Source: Oligoflexia bacterium (GTDB lineage Bacteria; Bdellovibrionota; UBA1018). Taken from it: 60,770 nucleotides of DNA. The position numbers and the translations under genes were made by a program. Below, one piece after another: positions 43,259-53,133 of this stretch; position 1 is the first letter of the stretch; the number at the start of each line of letters is the position of its first letter. The stretch covers positions 1 through 60,770 of the forward strand of contig JACMQW010000035.1 of the NCBI GenBank assembly GCA_014376785.1. Reading direction: 5' to 3'. The notes below the pieces were generated by a model. It was given only the letters and a program-made list of their open reading frames with translations, made no database searches and had not been told where the DNA came from.

Positions 43259-43621
43259 ATGGACGCTAGAACGCTAACGAAGTTTCGGAAGACCTTGCTT
43301 GAAGAAAAGCAACGCCTCATGAACAACTCGAAAAATGCCATTAAAACCGAATTGGCCGTTTCTCAGGATGACCTTCCTGATGAGACCGACCTCGCTGCAA
43401 GCGAAGTGAACCAAAACCTGATCTTCAAGCTTCGAGACCGCGAACGCCTCTTACTGGTGAAAATCGACGAAGCGCTCAGTAGAATCGAAGAAGGATCTTT
43501 CGGCGTTTGCTTAGAGTGCGAAGAACCGATCGAACCGCGCCGCCTGGAAGCCCGCCCCGTCTCTACCCTTTGCATTGCTTGCAAAGAAGCGGAAGAGCAC
43601 AAAGAAAAAGTTTACGCGTGA
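43259..43621 (+). CDS. dksA: DksA/TraR-family zinc-finger regulator
   Basis: A 120-residue protein from ATG 43259, which has GGGGGAA upstream. It has an N-terminal helical coiled-coil (FRKTLLEEKQRLMNNSKNAI) with the tip motif DLPDETDLAA, then a C4 zinc finger (CLECEEPI ... CIAC). The RRLEARP segment is typical. It binds the RNA polymerase secondary channel with ppGpp; the tip Asp/Glu residues are consistent with active DksA. A strong bidirectional hairpin follows. Confidence 0.9.
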   Translation: MDARTLTKFRKTLLEEKQRLMNNSKNAIKTELAVSQDDLPDETDLAASEVNQNLIFKLRDRERLLLVKIDEALSRIEEGSFGVCLECEEPIEPRRLEARPVSTLCIACKEAEEHKEKVYA

Positions 43622-43630
43622 TTGAAACGG

Positions 43631-43670
43631 AAAAAGGGCTGCGAAGGAAATTCCTTCGCAGCCCTTTTTT
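43631..43670. terminator. Bidirectional intrinsic terminator after dksA
   Basis: A 19-bp near-perfect stem (AAAGGGCTGCGAAGGAA with TTCCTTCGCAGCCCTTT), one-base loop, flanked by A- and T-runs. It serves dksA (+) and the VWA lipoprotein gene (-), which ends at 43691. Confidence 0.92.
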
Positions 43671-43690
43671 CTGAGTATCAGGTTTTACAA

Positions 43691-45037
43691 TCAAAGGTAT
43701 CGGTAGTCGACGGTTACGCGTCGTCCGGCACTCGCCTCTAAAGCATCTCCTGCAAGTTCGATCGTGTTTCTGTCCGCATGGAAGATGTAGCCATTGGTTG
43801 CATCAGCTGCGATCAGATCACCGTCGATTTTTACGACGATCGAACCATCGATTGGTTTTTGAGAGAGTTTATATTCTCTCTCTGCCTGGTTGATGATGTC
43901 TCCACCGATCTTCGCTAGATCACCGCCGAAGTTCCGTAGCACATCGTAGGTTTTGCCTACGAATGCTTCAGCAGCTGCGAAATAGAAGTTCGGATAGGAG
44001 TTCACACTCGCGGTCAGCGGATAGGTGATTCTAGATGGCTTCGGAGCCGTCTTGTTAATCACGAAATCGAAGCTGTAGCCTCTCGAGTTCGAACCTTTCA
44101 CCGCAGAAAGTCGAGATTTCATTCGCTGGATGAGTGCATCCACCGTCTCGCCTCTATGGCCAGGATCAGAACCGACCGCTTCATCTTCATCGCTGATCAC
44201 GATCATCGAAAGGAGGGCATCATCGCGCACAAAGTGCTCGTTGAAACCGCCGCTTGAAACGATCGATTCATCGAGAGCGTAGAGCATCGAGGAAAAACAT
44301 TGTTCTTCTCCGCTACCTGACGTTCCGACTTTCGCGTTTGCCTTAAACTTATCGACGGAGTTCTGAGAACTCGAAGACAAGTAGCGTTCCGAATAGCGAG
44401 ATTCCAATCGTCCGCGATTTGGCTGGAGATAGCTTGGAAGCCTTCCTTGCCAGTAATTATTCGCAACGCTTGAAACGTCCGTGGTCACAATACCGATGTG
44501 ATAATCGATACCGCGAGCAACGAACTGGCCGATGAAAGTATCGACGGAATCCGCCAGCACTTTCTGTTTGTCAGCCATCGAACCGGAGTTATCGACGCAA
44601 AAGAGCATGTCGACTTTCGGGACGATATTCGCTGGAACATTAAACGCATCCTGCTGAGACTTCGAAGTCGGCTGCGGCACGACCACCGTAGGAACCGGTG
44701 AAGGTGTCGACGTCGGCACGCTGGTAGGCGCAGAAGTCGGTACTGACGTCGGCACCGAAGTGGGTGCTGAAGTAGGTACGCTGGTAGGCGCGGAAGTCGG
44801 TACTGAAGTAGGGACCGGAGTCGGAGCCGAGGTCGGCGCTGACGTTGGAACCGAAGTCGGTACCGAAGTAGGAAACACCGAAGGAATCGGTGTTGGCTGG
44901 TCGGTTGGATTGAGCTTATCAAGCTCCCTCTGACCGAGTTGGCTGACTGAAAACCCAGTGTTGTTACAGGCGGACAATCCGACTGTAGCGAGCACCGTTA
45001 ATAAAGCGACCTTCACATGATACGTCCTGCTATCCAT
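43691..45037 (-). CDS. VWA-domain lipoprotein with long Pro-Thr-Ser repeat
   Basis: About 448 residues from ATG 45037. The signal ends in lipobox VGLSAC with Cys24. Residues about 50-113 are repeats of P-T-S-V-P-T-S-A. A von Willebrand A domain follows with MIDAS motif DNSGSMAD and a Thr/Asp-rich rest (ISDEDEAVGSDPG). The last 60 residues are beta-rich (IVVKIDGDLIAADATNGYIF). It is probably an outer-membrane surface protein with an extended stalk and a metal-dependent adhesive head. The target is unknown. No operon partner is obvious. Confidence 0.85.
   Translation of the reverse strand: MDSRTYHVKVALLTVLATVGLSACNNTGFSVSQLGQRELDKLNPTDQPTPIPSVFPTSVPTSVPTSAPTSAPTPVPTSVPTSAPTSVPTSAPTSVPTSVPTSAPTSVPTSTPSPVPTVVVPQPTSKSQQDAFNVPANIVPKVDMLFCVDNSGSMADKQKVLADSVDTFIGQFVARGIDYHIGIVTTDVSSVANNYWQGRLPSYLQPNRGRLESRYSERYLSSSSQNSVDKFKANAKVGTSGSGEEQCFSSMLYALDESIVSSGGFNEHFVRDDALLSMIVISDEDEAVGSDPGHRGETVDALIQRMKSRLSAVKGSNSRGYSFDFVINKTAPKPSRITYPLTASVNSYPNFYFAAAEAFVGKTYDVLRNFGGDLAKIGGDIINQAEREYKLSQKPIDGSIVVKIDGDLIAADATNGYIFHADRNTIELAGDALEASAGRRVTVDYRYL
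44699..44887. repeat. 12-bp-type coding repeat (PTSVPTSAPTS stalk)
   Basis: Degenerate repeats encode Pro-Thr-Ser-(Val/Ala) tetrapeptides, about 15 in a row. Codons for Ser and Val vary between units (gtc/gta, gct/gcg), so the DNA repeat is imperfect but in frame throughout. Confidence 0.85.
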
Positions 45038-45224
45038 GAGACACACTCCTCTCCCGAGAGTCCCGACGATGGATTAAACACTTAGCTAATTCTTAAACAC
45101 TGCAATCGCCGTGCTTTTTTTAACTAACGGATTCTGTTCGATTCTGAAGATTCGGAAGCCCAAAATTGGCGTCGAACTTTCAGACACTGCTTAGACCCTA
45201 AACAGATCCCCTTTACTGACACTT

Positions 45225-46964
45225 TTACTCTGCTGCCTTCGGTGTCGGAGCTTCCGTTGCCGGAGCCGCCGATGCCGCAGGTTTCGGAGCTTTCGCGCCA
45301 AACTTGTCTTCACGGAAATGATCTTTTGTTTTGCACTCGTCGGTAACGTCCGCACTCGTCCAGCCGAGCTCGTCTTCCCAGACTTCGTTGTGAACCTTAG
45401 GATCGACCGGGATCGATCCCCATTCCCAATAACGTTCTTTCGCGCGAGAAGTCGATTCCTGCTCTTCTAACCACTTCTGGTAATCGGTATTCACGTTACG
45501 CCAGACCATGTCCTCACCCGCGTGATCGAAAATTTCGACCTCCAAGAGCTGGACGTTCTCAGCCATCTTCGCGACTTGCTTCGCCATGCGCGCAGTCAGA
45601 CGACTCAAAACACCGTTTAATGATTTTCCGAGGTCTTTCTGATGTAGGGACACTTCGCTGTAAAACCGAGGCAACGGAGCCTTCCACTCTTTCAGCCATT
45701 GCGCACCTTTTTCTGCGTTCACGCGGGAGGTGTGGAGAGTGTAGGCTGCCTTTTTCTCATCAAAATAGAGATTGGATTCGAGTTGGTAGGCTCGGTATTC
45801 GGGTGAGCGCAACCACTCGAGCAGAACCAGGTTAGGCACTCCACCTTTTTTACGAAGGGCAGTCGTCAGGAGCGCGTACTGATGCTCTTTTTGGCTCGGA
45901 GTGAGCTTGTTGTACCAAATGAGCACCGGATAATATTTTTTCTTGAAGAAGACGGCGTTCTTCAGCGCCCGCGCATACTGACACATTTCATGAAGTGCAA
46001 TCGAGGCTACGAGCGGAGCTTCTGGAGCATAGACTCGAGTGAGGAGCGACTTCTGGATGTTGAATGCGGCACCGATTGCTTCGGGGCGTTTGCCCGCTTG
46101 CAAAAGGGACCACGATAGATCTGACAAAGCTTGAGCGAGATAGTTCGAATCCCGAGGAATCATTCGGAGAATATCTGCGGCTTTGTCGTACTTTTTCGAC
46201 TCATACAGATCGCGGGCATAAAGCACGAGCGCCGTGTCTCGATCTTGCGCAAATACGGATGGCATTTCTGACTTTTCAGTTAACCGCTCCCAGAGAGGAA
46301 TCGCTTTCATGAATTGGCCATTTCGCTGAAACGCAAGCGCTTGGGCATAGAGCGCCCAGCCTTTTAGATTACCGAGACTCGCGATAATGGCGCTCGCCTC
46401 TTTTTCGTCCCATTCATTTACGACTTCCTTCATCCGAACAACGAGTGCACGACCGATATTCTCACGCCCGGCTTCGTCGACATCGGGACGCTTCATCCAA
46501 GCAAGTAAATTAGGGACGACGGCCCGACCAAATCCCAGAGTCGGGTAATCGCTCTGAATTTTCAGAACGCATTGAAGCGCTCCCTCCCGACCCACGACCG
46601 GAACTCCGGGTTGCAGGGGGAGAATCAACTGGGCCATAAACCGCTGGTAGGCTAAGTGGACGAGGCCATCACCGTAGTAAGCGCGAGCTTTTAAGTAAGC
46701 CCCGATTTCACGAACTTCCCAAGAAGTTTTAGATTGGCTTAATTTGAAACCGGCTCGGTAGATTTCCGATCCTGGACTTTTGTCGGATGACACACCCTTC
46801 GCTAATCCGAGCTCCATTTCTGGAAAGTTATCCGCGAATCGAATCCGTTCGTCTTTGCCGCAGGCATCGAAAATTTTCGTAGGTGCGTCTGCGAATGCCG
46901 AAGAAAGAGTCACACTCGATGCGAAGACCAAGGCCCCCACCGCAAGTAGGATTGAGTTCCTCAT
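45225..46964 (-). CDS. Exported TPR-like protein, last gene of the motor cluster
   Basis: A 579-residue protein with a signal peptide (AVGALVFASSVTLSSAFA). It is mostly helical with repeat-like spacing (LKGWALYAQALAFQRNGQFMKAIPLWERL; YDKAADILRMIPRDSNYLAQALSDLSWSL). The tail is Pro/Ala-rich (PAASAAPATEAPTPK). The repeats suggest tetratricopeptide-type protein contacts in the periplasm. It lies 3 bp after the TonB-like gene and should be part of the same trans-envelope machine, perhaps like the Glt TPR proteins of Myxococcus; the exact counterpart is uncertain. Confidence 0.75.
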   Translation of the reverse strand: MRNSILLAVGALVFASSVTLSSAFADAPTKIFDACGKDERIRFADNFPEMELGLAKGVSSDKSPGSEIYRAGFKLSQSKTSWEVREIGAYLKARAYYGDGLVHLAYQRFMAQLILPLQPGVPVVGREGALQCVLKIQSDYPTLGFGRAVVPNLLAWMKRPDVDEAGRENIGRALVVRMKEVVNEWDEKEASAIIASLGNLKGWALYAQALAFQRNGQFMKAIPLWERLTEKSEMPSVFAQDRDTALVLYARDLYESKKYDKAADILRMIPRDSNYLAQALSDLSWSLLQAGKRPEAIGAAFNIQKSLLTRVYAPEAPLVASIALHEMCQYARALKNAVFFKKKYYPVLIWYNKLTPSQKEHQYALLTTALRKKGGVPNLVLLEWLRSPEYRAYQLESNLYFDEKKAAYTLHTSRVNAEKGAQWLKEWKAPLPRFYSEVSLHQKDLGKSLNGVLSRLTARMAKQVAKMAENVQLLEVEIFDHAGEDMVWRNVNTDYQKWLEEQESTSRAKERYWEWGSIPVDPKVHNEVWEDELGWTSADVTDECKTKDHFREDKFGAKAPKPAASAAPATEAPTPKAAE

Positions 46965-46967
46965 GCC

Positions 46968-48581
46968 TTAACCTCCCAGAGTCTTGAAGTTGAAGGGATA
47001 AGAGACATCGACGTTTACGCCGCCCTTCGGTGTGGGGAACTGCCAGGTACGGAGTCGGCGCATAATGCATTCGCCAAGCGCCGCGTCAGGTAAGGTCGAG
47101 CTGGAAACTTTTGCTTTCGCAACGACCCCTTTCCCATTGATTCCGAAATCAAGGATGACTTTACCGTCCACACGGGAAGTTCGGACCATCGAAGACTCGT
47201 AGCAATAACGAACTTCCTTCATGTGAGCATGAATCACACGTCCGACTTCATCTTTCGTGAGTCCCTCTTCGACTTCCGCCTCTGCCGTGCCTAATGAGAT
47301 TCGGTCACTGCCGGTTCCTGAAGTGATCGCTCCCTTCACGCCGTCGGAATAACCGATCGTGGCTGGGCCTTTTACTCCGGCATTCGTCGAACCACCGAAA
47401 CCAACTACTTTTGAATTCCCAACTCCTGCTCCGGCATTCACATCCAGAGCCAGGTTAGACAGCGCACTAGCCACGGACTTCGAATCGCCTTTCAGCTTCC
47501 CGCCCATTCCGAGTTTCGAACTATCCAAGATCTGTTTTGAGTCGAGAATCTTCATCAGACCGCCACGCATCAAACCTTGGTAGAGGTTATTCACTTTATT
47601 CATCCGCTGCACTTGCTTGTGCTCGAGCTTCTTACCGCCTGACGTCCCTTTCGGAACGATCAGTTCAGCTGGCTTTGGAGGAGTCGGGGCAACTTCTTCG
47701 CTTTGGGCGAGTGCCTTTTCCTTCACTTCTTTCTTCTCTCCAGGAATTTCTTTTTTCACCGCTGGAGCAGCCGCTTTTTTCTTTTGGACGAGAACTTTCA
47801 AGATTTGGGGAGGAATGACCTCTTCGCGCTCCTGTTTAGGAAGCAGCGCGGAGCCTCCAAAGATCAGCATCAAGCTCAGAAGTGCCCCTGCTGCGAATCG
47901 GTAGAAGTCCCGATTATCAAGAGGGTGGTCAGGAATACTGAAAATTTTATCCTTCCGCATTTCAGAGGTGGTTGCGAAGTACCAACTTGCATAGCCGTAG
48001 CGAACGGATGCCTTGAAAAATTCAGAAGCGGAGACGTCAAAAGACAATCCCATCTCTAAACTCTTAACGACGCCGTTGAATTCCACGACTAACCCTGGAC
48101 GAGAAGAAGTGATCTTTGCCCGCGTGCCTTCGGTTGTAACTAAGAAAATCTCTTCTCCGCGCAAAGTACCGACGTATCGATTCTTATGTTTCGTCGATTC
48201 GGTATTCCAATCTCCCACGCAGTGGTAGACTTGGAAACCTTTGGCGAAGTCTACTCCGCCGGTCTCGCGGTAAAACTGAGGATGGAGACTCCGCATTGCC
48301 CGGATCTCGAGCTTAATTTCGTCTGAATCTTTTTTCTTAAATTTAACCTGAACGCCTTTTTCAATTTGGGCTTCACTGAGCACCTGAGAATGAGCATTCG
48401 AAATCTCACCGATTTCTCCACCCAGCGAACGCACGCGGACGTCACCGTTTGGGGTATTCTCAATCACCCAAAGTGGACCTTTTTCAGTCCGTCCGAGCAT
48501 GAGCGGAGTGCCCGTGTCCCAAGTCTCCGTGCGGGTCCTGCCTCGAAACGTCGTCGAAATCACAAATCTTGCGGCACTCAT
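46968..48581 (-). CDS. TonB-like motor protein with AgmX/PglI-type C-terminal domain (GltG/GltJ-like)
   Basis: A 537-residue protein. Residues about 1-200 are a cytosolic beta-rich, FHA-like part (MLGRTEKGPLWVIEN). One helix at about 231-250 (FAAGALLSLMLIFGGSALL) crosses the membrane. A Lys/Pro/Ala-rich stalk follows (KKKAAAPAVKKEIPGEKKE). The C-terminal 90 residues match the AgmX/PglI C-terminal domain (GLTKDEVGRVIHAHMKEVRYCYE ... VDVSYPFNFK). In Myxococcus such proteins transmit ExbB/ExbD energy across the periplasm in gliding. It overlaps the small exported protein by 4 bp. Confidence 0.85.
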   Translation of the reverse strand: MSAARFVISTTFRGRTRTETWDTGTPLMLGRTEKGPLWVIENTPNGDVRVRSLGGEIGEISNAHSQVLSEAQIEKGVQVKFKKKDSDEIKLEIRAMRSLHPQFYRETGGVDFAKGFQVYHCVGDWNTESTKHKNRYVGTLRGEEIFLVTTEGTRAKITSSRPGLVVEFNGVVKSLEMGLSFDVSASEFFKASVRYGYASWYFATTSEMRKDKIFSIPDHPLDNRDFYRFAAGALLSLMLIFGGSALLPKQEREEVIPPQILKVLVQKKKAAAPAVKKEIPGEKKEVKEKALAQSEEVAPTPPKPAELIVPKGTSGGKKLEHKQVQRMNKVNNLYQGLMRGGLMKILDSKQILDSSKLGMGGKLKGDSKSVASALSNLALDVNAGAGVGNSKVVGFGGSTNAGVKGPATIGYSDGVKGAITSGTGSDRISLGTAEAEVEEGLTKDEVGRVIHAHMKEVRYCYESSMVRTSRVDGKVILDFGINGKGVVAKAKVSSSTLPDAALGECIMRRLRTWQFPTPKGGVNVDVSYPFNFKTLGG

Positions 48582-48922
48582 TTCATGTACTCCATTTCCC
48601 GCAGGAGAGATTTCGAATCGTCGTCGAATTCTGCCCGTTTCCGGTAAAGCTTTTCACCTTTTAATCCATCGGCGCTTCCGGTCTGCGAAAGCGATTCGTA
48701 GCCTTTGTTTGAGAGACCTTCAATCACCCGCTCTTCGAAATTCAGTTCTTTCTTTCGAAATCCCTTATTTGCAGCGTCCACTTTTCCAGAGGCGGCAGGT
48801 TTCGTTGGCGCTGCCTTCGGGGCATCGGCCGCTAGAGCTTGCCCGAGAAAGGACAATCCGAGCAACCATGCCGAAAGAAGCGACCGGCGATTGAAAATCG
48901 ATTTTTTCTGACTCTCTCTCAT
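48578..48922 (-). CDS. Small exported protein of the motor cluster
   Basis: A 114-residue protein from ATG 48922, chosen because GGGAG lies 7 nt upstream; the frame extends to 48952. Signal peptide LSAWLLGLSFLGQALAA, then an Ala/Pro/Lys-rich linker and a charged helical end (EERVIEGLSNKGYESLSQ). No family recognised. It lies between the large TPR gene and the TonB-like gene, overlapping the latter by 4 bp. Confidence 0.65.
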   Translation of the reverse strand: MRESQKKSIFNRRSLLSAWLLGLSFLGQALAADAPKAAPTKPAASGKVDAANKGFRKKELNFEERVIEGLSNKGYESLSQTGSADGLKGEKLYRKRAEFDDDSKSLLREMEYMK

Positions 48923-48958
48923 AACTGCTCTCCCTGACGTTCCACGGCTCACATCTCT

Positions 48959-51900
48959 CTATCGGCGCGCCGAAGATTTTCCTGACTTCTTCGTTGGGGG
49001 TGACTTTTCAGTTGCTGAATCAGGCACGCCATCCGCACCCGCCGACGCGGGAACACGCTTTCTTTGGCTTTCTGCTTCACCCTTTGCTTTCGCATCGGCT
49101 TCCGCTTTTTCTCTTGCGTCAGACTCAGCCTTCGCAATGATCGAAGAAGTGGTCTCGTCGATTTGTTCTGCTAGGTCTAATACGTGCGACTCATCGCTGG
49201 AGTCTCCTTTGAGTCGGAGGTCTTTAAACTCTTTACGAGCCGTGCGAACGCCTTCGATCGAATGTGAGATCACGCTCTCATACACTTTCGTCAGCATCCC
49301 GAGCCGCTGGGCTTCGCCTTTCAGAGTTGGCGCTTTTTCCTTAATCAGAAGATTTGCCTCTGAATCGAGCCCCAAAGTACGGAGTGTTGCAAACTGGAGG
49401 AGGGCTTTATCACTCTCATCGAGTCCGAGCTTCTCTGCCTGGGCCGTCATCGATAACTGATAGAAAAAGATCATCGGGCGAATTTGCTTCCGCTTCACCA
49501 CTTCAAACCAAGAAGACTTCTTTCCCTTGTCGCCGATTGCTCCCAGGTAGCCGGATTCGGGCTTCCAAGAAAGATCGTGATCACCATAAGCGGGTCCATA
49601 GGTTTGCTCGTGGTTTGGATCCCGCCAAGGAGCCCTCACACCCGCTTGCTTCGCGATGTCCCACGTCTGCTGACCGATTTGAGCGATTTTTTGCTGGAGC
49701 GGGTCCAGCATGTTTGCCATGGCCTGTTTGAAAACTTTTTCTTCGTCTTCTTTGAAGCCTTTCGGAGTCGGCATCATTCGAAGTTGATCGGCAATTTTTC
49801 CGTACGCTCCCGCAAGCATGCCGAGAACCTTCACCTTCACTTCGGGAGCCGGAATCGCGAGCAGCGAAGCCGCAAGCTTTTCAAGACCCTGAACTTCTCT
49901 CACCCTTTTTTGCAAGGTTGGCTGGAGGTCATCGAGTCTCCGGCTGATTGGAGAGTTCGTTTCGACGACTTCGACTTTACGCTGGTAAATGCGGGGAGCG
50001 GATGTCTGGAGTTCCGCAAGGACTTCCATCTGAGAAATGGAATCGAGCTTATCAAACGACTTCAGAAGGTCTTCCACGGTTTTTGTGATCACGGAATTCG
50101 GAATCTGCTGCCCCCGAGATAGTGCGGTCGCATACCATGCAGACTTCGCTTCTTTCGGAGCACGGTCACCGAGCTCAATGAAATTCCATGCGGTCCGGCG
50201 ATCTCCGTCATTTCGTACAGCGGTCAGCGCGGTTAAGCGTTCGCATTCCGCGCGAAGGTCATCGATACGATCACGTCCGCAGAAGTCCGGACTCTTCATC
50301 AGGGTCTCGGAAATTTTTGCATCGTCGGCAATCAAACCGAGAACGAACAACTTTCTTTTCAGGGCAGGCGCGTCGTTTTCACTGATTCCGCGCTTATCTG
50401 CCGGAAGCTTGTAAACTTTGTAGTAGTCGGCGAATGCTTGTTTGAAGAAAAACTTCTTCTCTGCGTCTGCACCGCGAACGAAGTATGCGACCCCCGCAGT
50501 TTCGTGGCTTGGATTTGCCTCGATCACTTGGTTCATGTACGCAAGCGACGCGTCGTTATCCTTTAACTCCAAGCTTACTTTTCCAAGCATCGCCAGGACA
50601 TCGACCTTGTGTTTCGAATCAGGGTACAGCTTCAGGTGCTCTTCACCGAGCGCCTTTGCTTTTGCATAGTCTTTATTTTTCAAGACCGCGACCGTGATTT
50701 TATAATGAGAATCTCGTTCAAGCTGAACCAGTTTGGCTTTAAACTCACCGACGGCGACGTTCGGCATTTCCTGGAACTTCATCGCAAGCGTGCGCGTGGC
50801 CACCCAAGCGTCACTCTCAATCAGAGTATCGATCACCAAAGCGCAAACCGCAGGAGTTAATTTCGAATTCGGGCGAGTTCCCACATAATGAAGCATGCGC
50901 TTGTAGGCGCTGTCCACGTCACCGTAAGAGTAAACCACGCGATTCGCCTCGAAAAGAAGCTTATCCATTGTTTCTGGCTGGCTCGTCTTTTGGGCCGCAA
51001 CTTCATCCACCCACTTAATCCACTCGACCACGTCGCTTGGAAGCGGGCGTTTAGGCGAGTTTAACTTGGCGGCTTTCAAGGACTGAGGAATGACTCCCTT
51101 TGCTTTGAAGGAGTCGTAACGAGCCGTCATTGCGCGCAAGCGAGCTTGGTCTCTCAGGTTCGCATCAGCAACCACGAATAATTTTGCTTGGTAGACTTCG
51201 GTGAAAGCCTGCTGAGCTTTTTCCCAGTCCTTCATGTTCGAATAGAACTCTCCGGCACGAAAGCGAACTTTCGCTTTCGTGTCATCTTTCGGATCCGCGA
51301 TCTTCGCATAAGCGTTCAACGCTTGCAGATATGGCCCTTGAATGACTTTGTAATCGTTTTCATTGGGATCTTTTTTAGGCAGAGTCGCGTAAATTTTATC
51401 GGCAAACTCCAGGAGAGTCTTTTTGAAATGCTTATACCAATCCGTATTTGCGGCTTTTGCTGCTGCCGTAGGATTTTGGGCAAAGTAGTTTCCAAAATCT
51501 TTTTCGATATTCGCAAACCGCGGAAAATCTTTCCAGTTGATCAGCGCATCGTAAGTATCGACTAAAATCCAGAGGGTGTCGAAAGATCTTGGCATTCGAG
51601 CCAACGCGAGGTCTTTCCAAGCAAGCGTCTCCGCCTGCATTTCTTTTGATCGCATCACGATCATGAATTCATGAGAAAGCTTTCCGAAAATGGCGCCGTT
51701 CTCAAGCTTTCTAAAGTAATCAATCGCGTGTTCGAGTGAGTAACCGGCAAGGCGTTTCTCAAAAGCGGTACCGTAAAAAAGCGCAACCATGCTGACGACT
51801 TCGTCATAATGACCGCCTTTATCTTTATTGAGTCCCTTTGCGTGATCATAGCGAAGGAGCCACTCCGCTTTGCGAAAGGCTTCTGGATAATTTTCAACGT

Positions 51901-52549
51901 TGAAATTCGCAAGAGCTTGTTTCTCAGCAACTTGCGATTCCAGCCCACCGAGATTTTTCGTAACATCGACTGGCTTCAGAATCGAGATGATTTCTTGGTG
52001 CCGATTTTGTTCAGCGAGCACATCGCTCGCCATCAACCGAACTTCAACGGTTTGTTTTTCGTCCGGGTATTTTTTGATGTAGTCCAAGTAATCCCGAAGC
52101 GCGTAATCCTTTTTCTTGAGTTCTTCAAACGTGCGACCGCGGCGCACGAGCACGTCGCGAATGGTCGGAAATTTAGGGAACCGAGTCAGAAGTTCAGTCG
52201 TGTGCGCGATACAAGCTTCCAAGAGTTCGTTTAAACGCGTGTTAGATCGATTATTCTGGTTGTCTTGGGATACACCAACCCGGAAATAGCTTTTCGAAGA
52301 ACGCCATTCCATGTCGGCTAAACGCCAGATGATCATCGCCTCTTCCGGTTTACCGCGCTTTAACTTCAGCATCCGCTTGAGGTTTAAGATCGCGGTTTCG
52401 CGTGAGGACGCAGCCATTTCGTCAACTGCACGGTCGACCCGTTCCTGCTTCGTAGTCAAACTCTTCGAAGGAGCAGCTTGCGCGACGGTGATCGGCAAAC
52501 TGGCTAGAGCGAGGAATATGACTGTTCTGCGATGCAAAGCACTTTTCAT
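48959..52549 (-). CDS. Large TPR-repeat exported protein (Glt-like)
   Basis: About 1196 residues. ATG 52549 is preferred over GTG 52564 because GAGG lies 6 nt upstream and the signal peptide (RRTVIFLALASLPITVAQA) then starts directly. The rest is helical repeats of tetratricopeptide type (KAQQAFTEVYQAKLFVVADAN; KALGEEHLKLYPDSKHKVDV), and the tail is Lys/Glu/Ser-rich with low complexity. Such proteins scaffold the periplasmic part of the Glt machine (GltD/GltE-like). It is preceded by the ExbD-like genes. Confidence 0.8.
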   Translation of the reverse strand: MKSALHRRTVIFLALASLPITVAQAAPSKSLTTKQERVDRAVDEMAASSRETAILNLKRMLKLKRGKPEEAMIIWRLADMEWRSSKSYFRVGVSQDNQNNRSNTRLNELLEACIAHTTELLTRFPKFPTIRDVLVRRGRTFEELKKKDYALRDYLDYIKKYPDEKQTVEVRLMASDVLAEQNRHQEIISILKPVDVTKNLGGLESQVAEKQALANFNVENYPEAFRKAEWLLRYDHAKGLNKDKGGHYDEVVSMVALFYGTAFEKRLAGYSLEHAIDYFRKLENGAIFGKLSHEFMIVMRSKEMQAETLAWKDLALARMPRSFDTLWILVDTYDALINWKDFPRFANIEKDFGNYFAQNPTAAAKAANTDWYKHFKKTLLEFADKIYATLPKKDPNENDYKVIQGPYLQALNAYAKIADPKDDTKAKVRFRAGEFYSNMKDWEKAQQAFTEVYQAKLFVVADANLRDQARLRAMTARYDSFKAKGVIPQSLKAAKLNSPKRPLPSDVVEWIKWVDEVAAQKTSQPETMDKLLFEANRVVYSYGDVDSAYKRMLHYVGTRPNSKLTPAVCALVIDTLIESDAWVATRTLAMKFQEMPNVAVGEFKAKLVQLERDSHYKITVAVLKNKDYAKAKALGEEHLKLYPDSKHKVDVLAMLGKVSLELKDNDASLAYMNQVIEANPSHETAGVAYFVRGADAEKKFFFKQAFADYYKVYKLPADKRGISENDAPALKRKLFVLGLIADDAKISETLMKSPDFCGRDRIDDLRAECERLTALTAVRNDGDRRTAWNFIELGDRAPKEAKSAWYATALSRGQQIPNSVITKTVEDLLKSFDKLDSISQMEVLAELQTSAPRIYQRKVEVVETNSPISRRLDDLQPTLQKRVREVQGLEKLAASLLAIPAPEVKVKVLGMLAGAYGKIADQLRMMPTPKGFKEDEEKVFKQAMANMLDPLQQKIAQIGQQTWDIAKQAGVRAPWRDPNHEQTYGPAYGDHDLSWKPESGYLGAIGDKGKKSSWFEVVKRKQIRPMIFFYQLSMTAQAEKLGLDESDKALLQFATLRTLGLDSEANLLIKEKAPTLKGEAQRLGMLTKVYESVISHSIEGVRTARKEFKDLRLKGDSSDESHVLDLAEQIDETTSSIIAKAESDAREKAEADAKAKGEAESQRKRVPASAGADGVPDSATEKSPPTKKSGKSSARR

Positions 52550-52564
52550 GGGCGTCCTCTTCAC

Positions 52565-53131
52565 TTATTCCGCGGTCACAACCACGAGCTTAAAATCGGT
52601 AAAATCCATCGCCGAAGCGGAGGCGAGCACGTTCTTCAGAAGCTTGTAAGGCACTCGTTTGTCGGCAATGACCAGAAGTTTCGTGTCGAAGTTCTTCTTC
52701 ACGTCTTCCGCTTTGCCGCCTTGCCTGAGTTGCTCAGAAGCAATTTGCCTCTGCTTCTCACGCTCGTGTTTGAGTGCCTTCACCACTTCAGGAAAAGTAC
52801 CATCCGCAGCCGTATCTTTAGGCGAAGCGATGTACCCGGTCAGAGTCAACACTGGTTTCCCTTCGATGGTGATTCCGTTTGCGGTCACCTGCACCTTCAT
52901 CGCTTCGACGCTTTCGGTTCCACCGTTTGCGACCGGAAGCTTGATGTCTTTACCGACATCGACGTCGATTGCGCTGACCGAGTAACTCTTCAAAAGGAAG
53001 ACGAGCAGAATCGTGAAGATATCTGCCATCGACGTGATTTGGAGAGGGATCTCGTCACTTCCGTGCGATCGTCTGCGACGTCCTCCTCCCGATCCTCTTC
53101 TGCTGGGGCCTGATGATCCGCCGGTATGCAT
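52565..53131 (-). CDS. ExbD/TolR-family motor subunit (second)
   Basis: A 188-residue protein. An N-terminal Gly/Arg/Ser-rich tail precedes one transmembrane helix with the conserved Asp37 (TSMADIFTILLVFLL). The periplasmic part ends with a strand motif (KLLVIADKRVPYKLLKNVL). It probably forms the proton-channel with the ExbB-like protein. It lies between the first ExbD-type gene (2 bp) and the large TPR gene, and resembles AglS/AglV-type subunits. The longer arginine-rich N-tail distinguishes it from the other copy. Confidence 0.85.
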   Translation of the reverse strand: MHTGGSSGPSRRGSGGGRRRRSHGSDEIPLQITSMADIFTILLVFLLKSYSVSAIDVDVGKDIKLPVANGGTESVEAMKVQVTANGITIEGKPVLTLTGYIASPKDTAADGTFPEVVKALKHEREKQRQIASEQLRQGGKAEDVKKNFDTKLLVIADKRVPYKLLKNVLASASAMDFTDFKLVVVTAE

Positions 53132-53133
53132 GG

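Noticed and set aside
44699-44887. CRISPR-like regular repeat
   Set aside because: Repeats are 12-bp, contiguous, in frame and encode a Pro-Thr-Ser stalk; there are no spacers.
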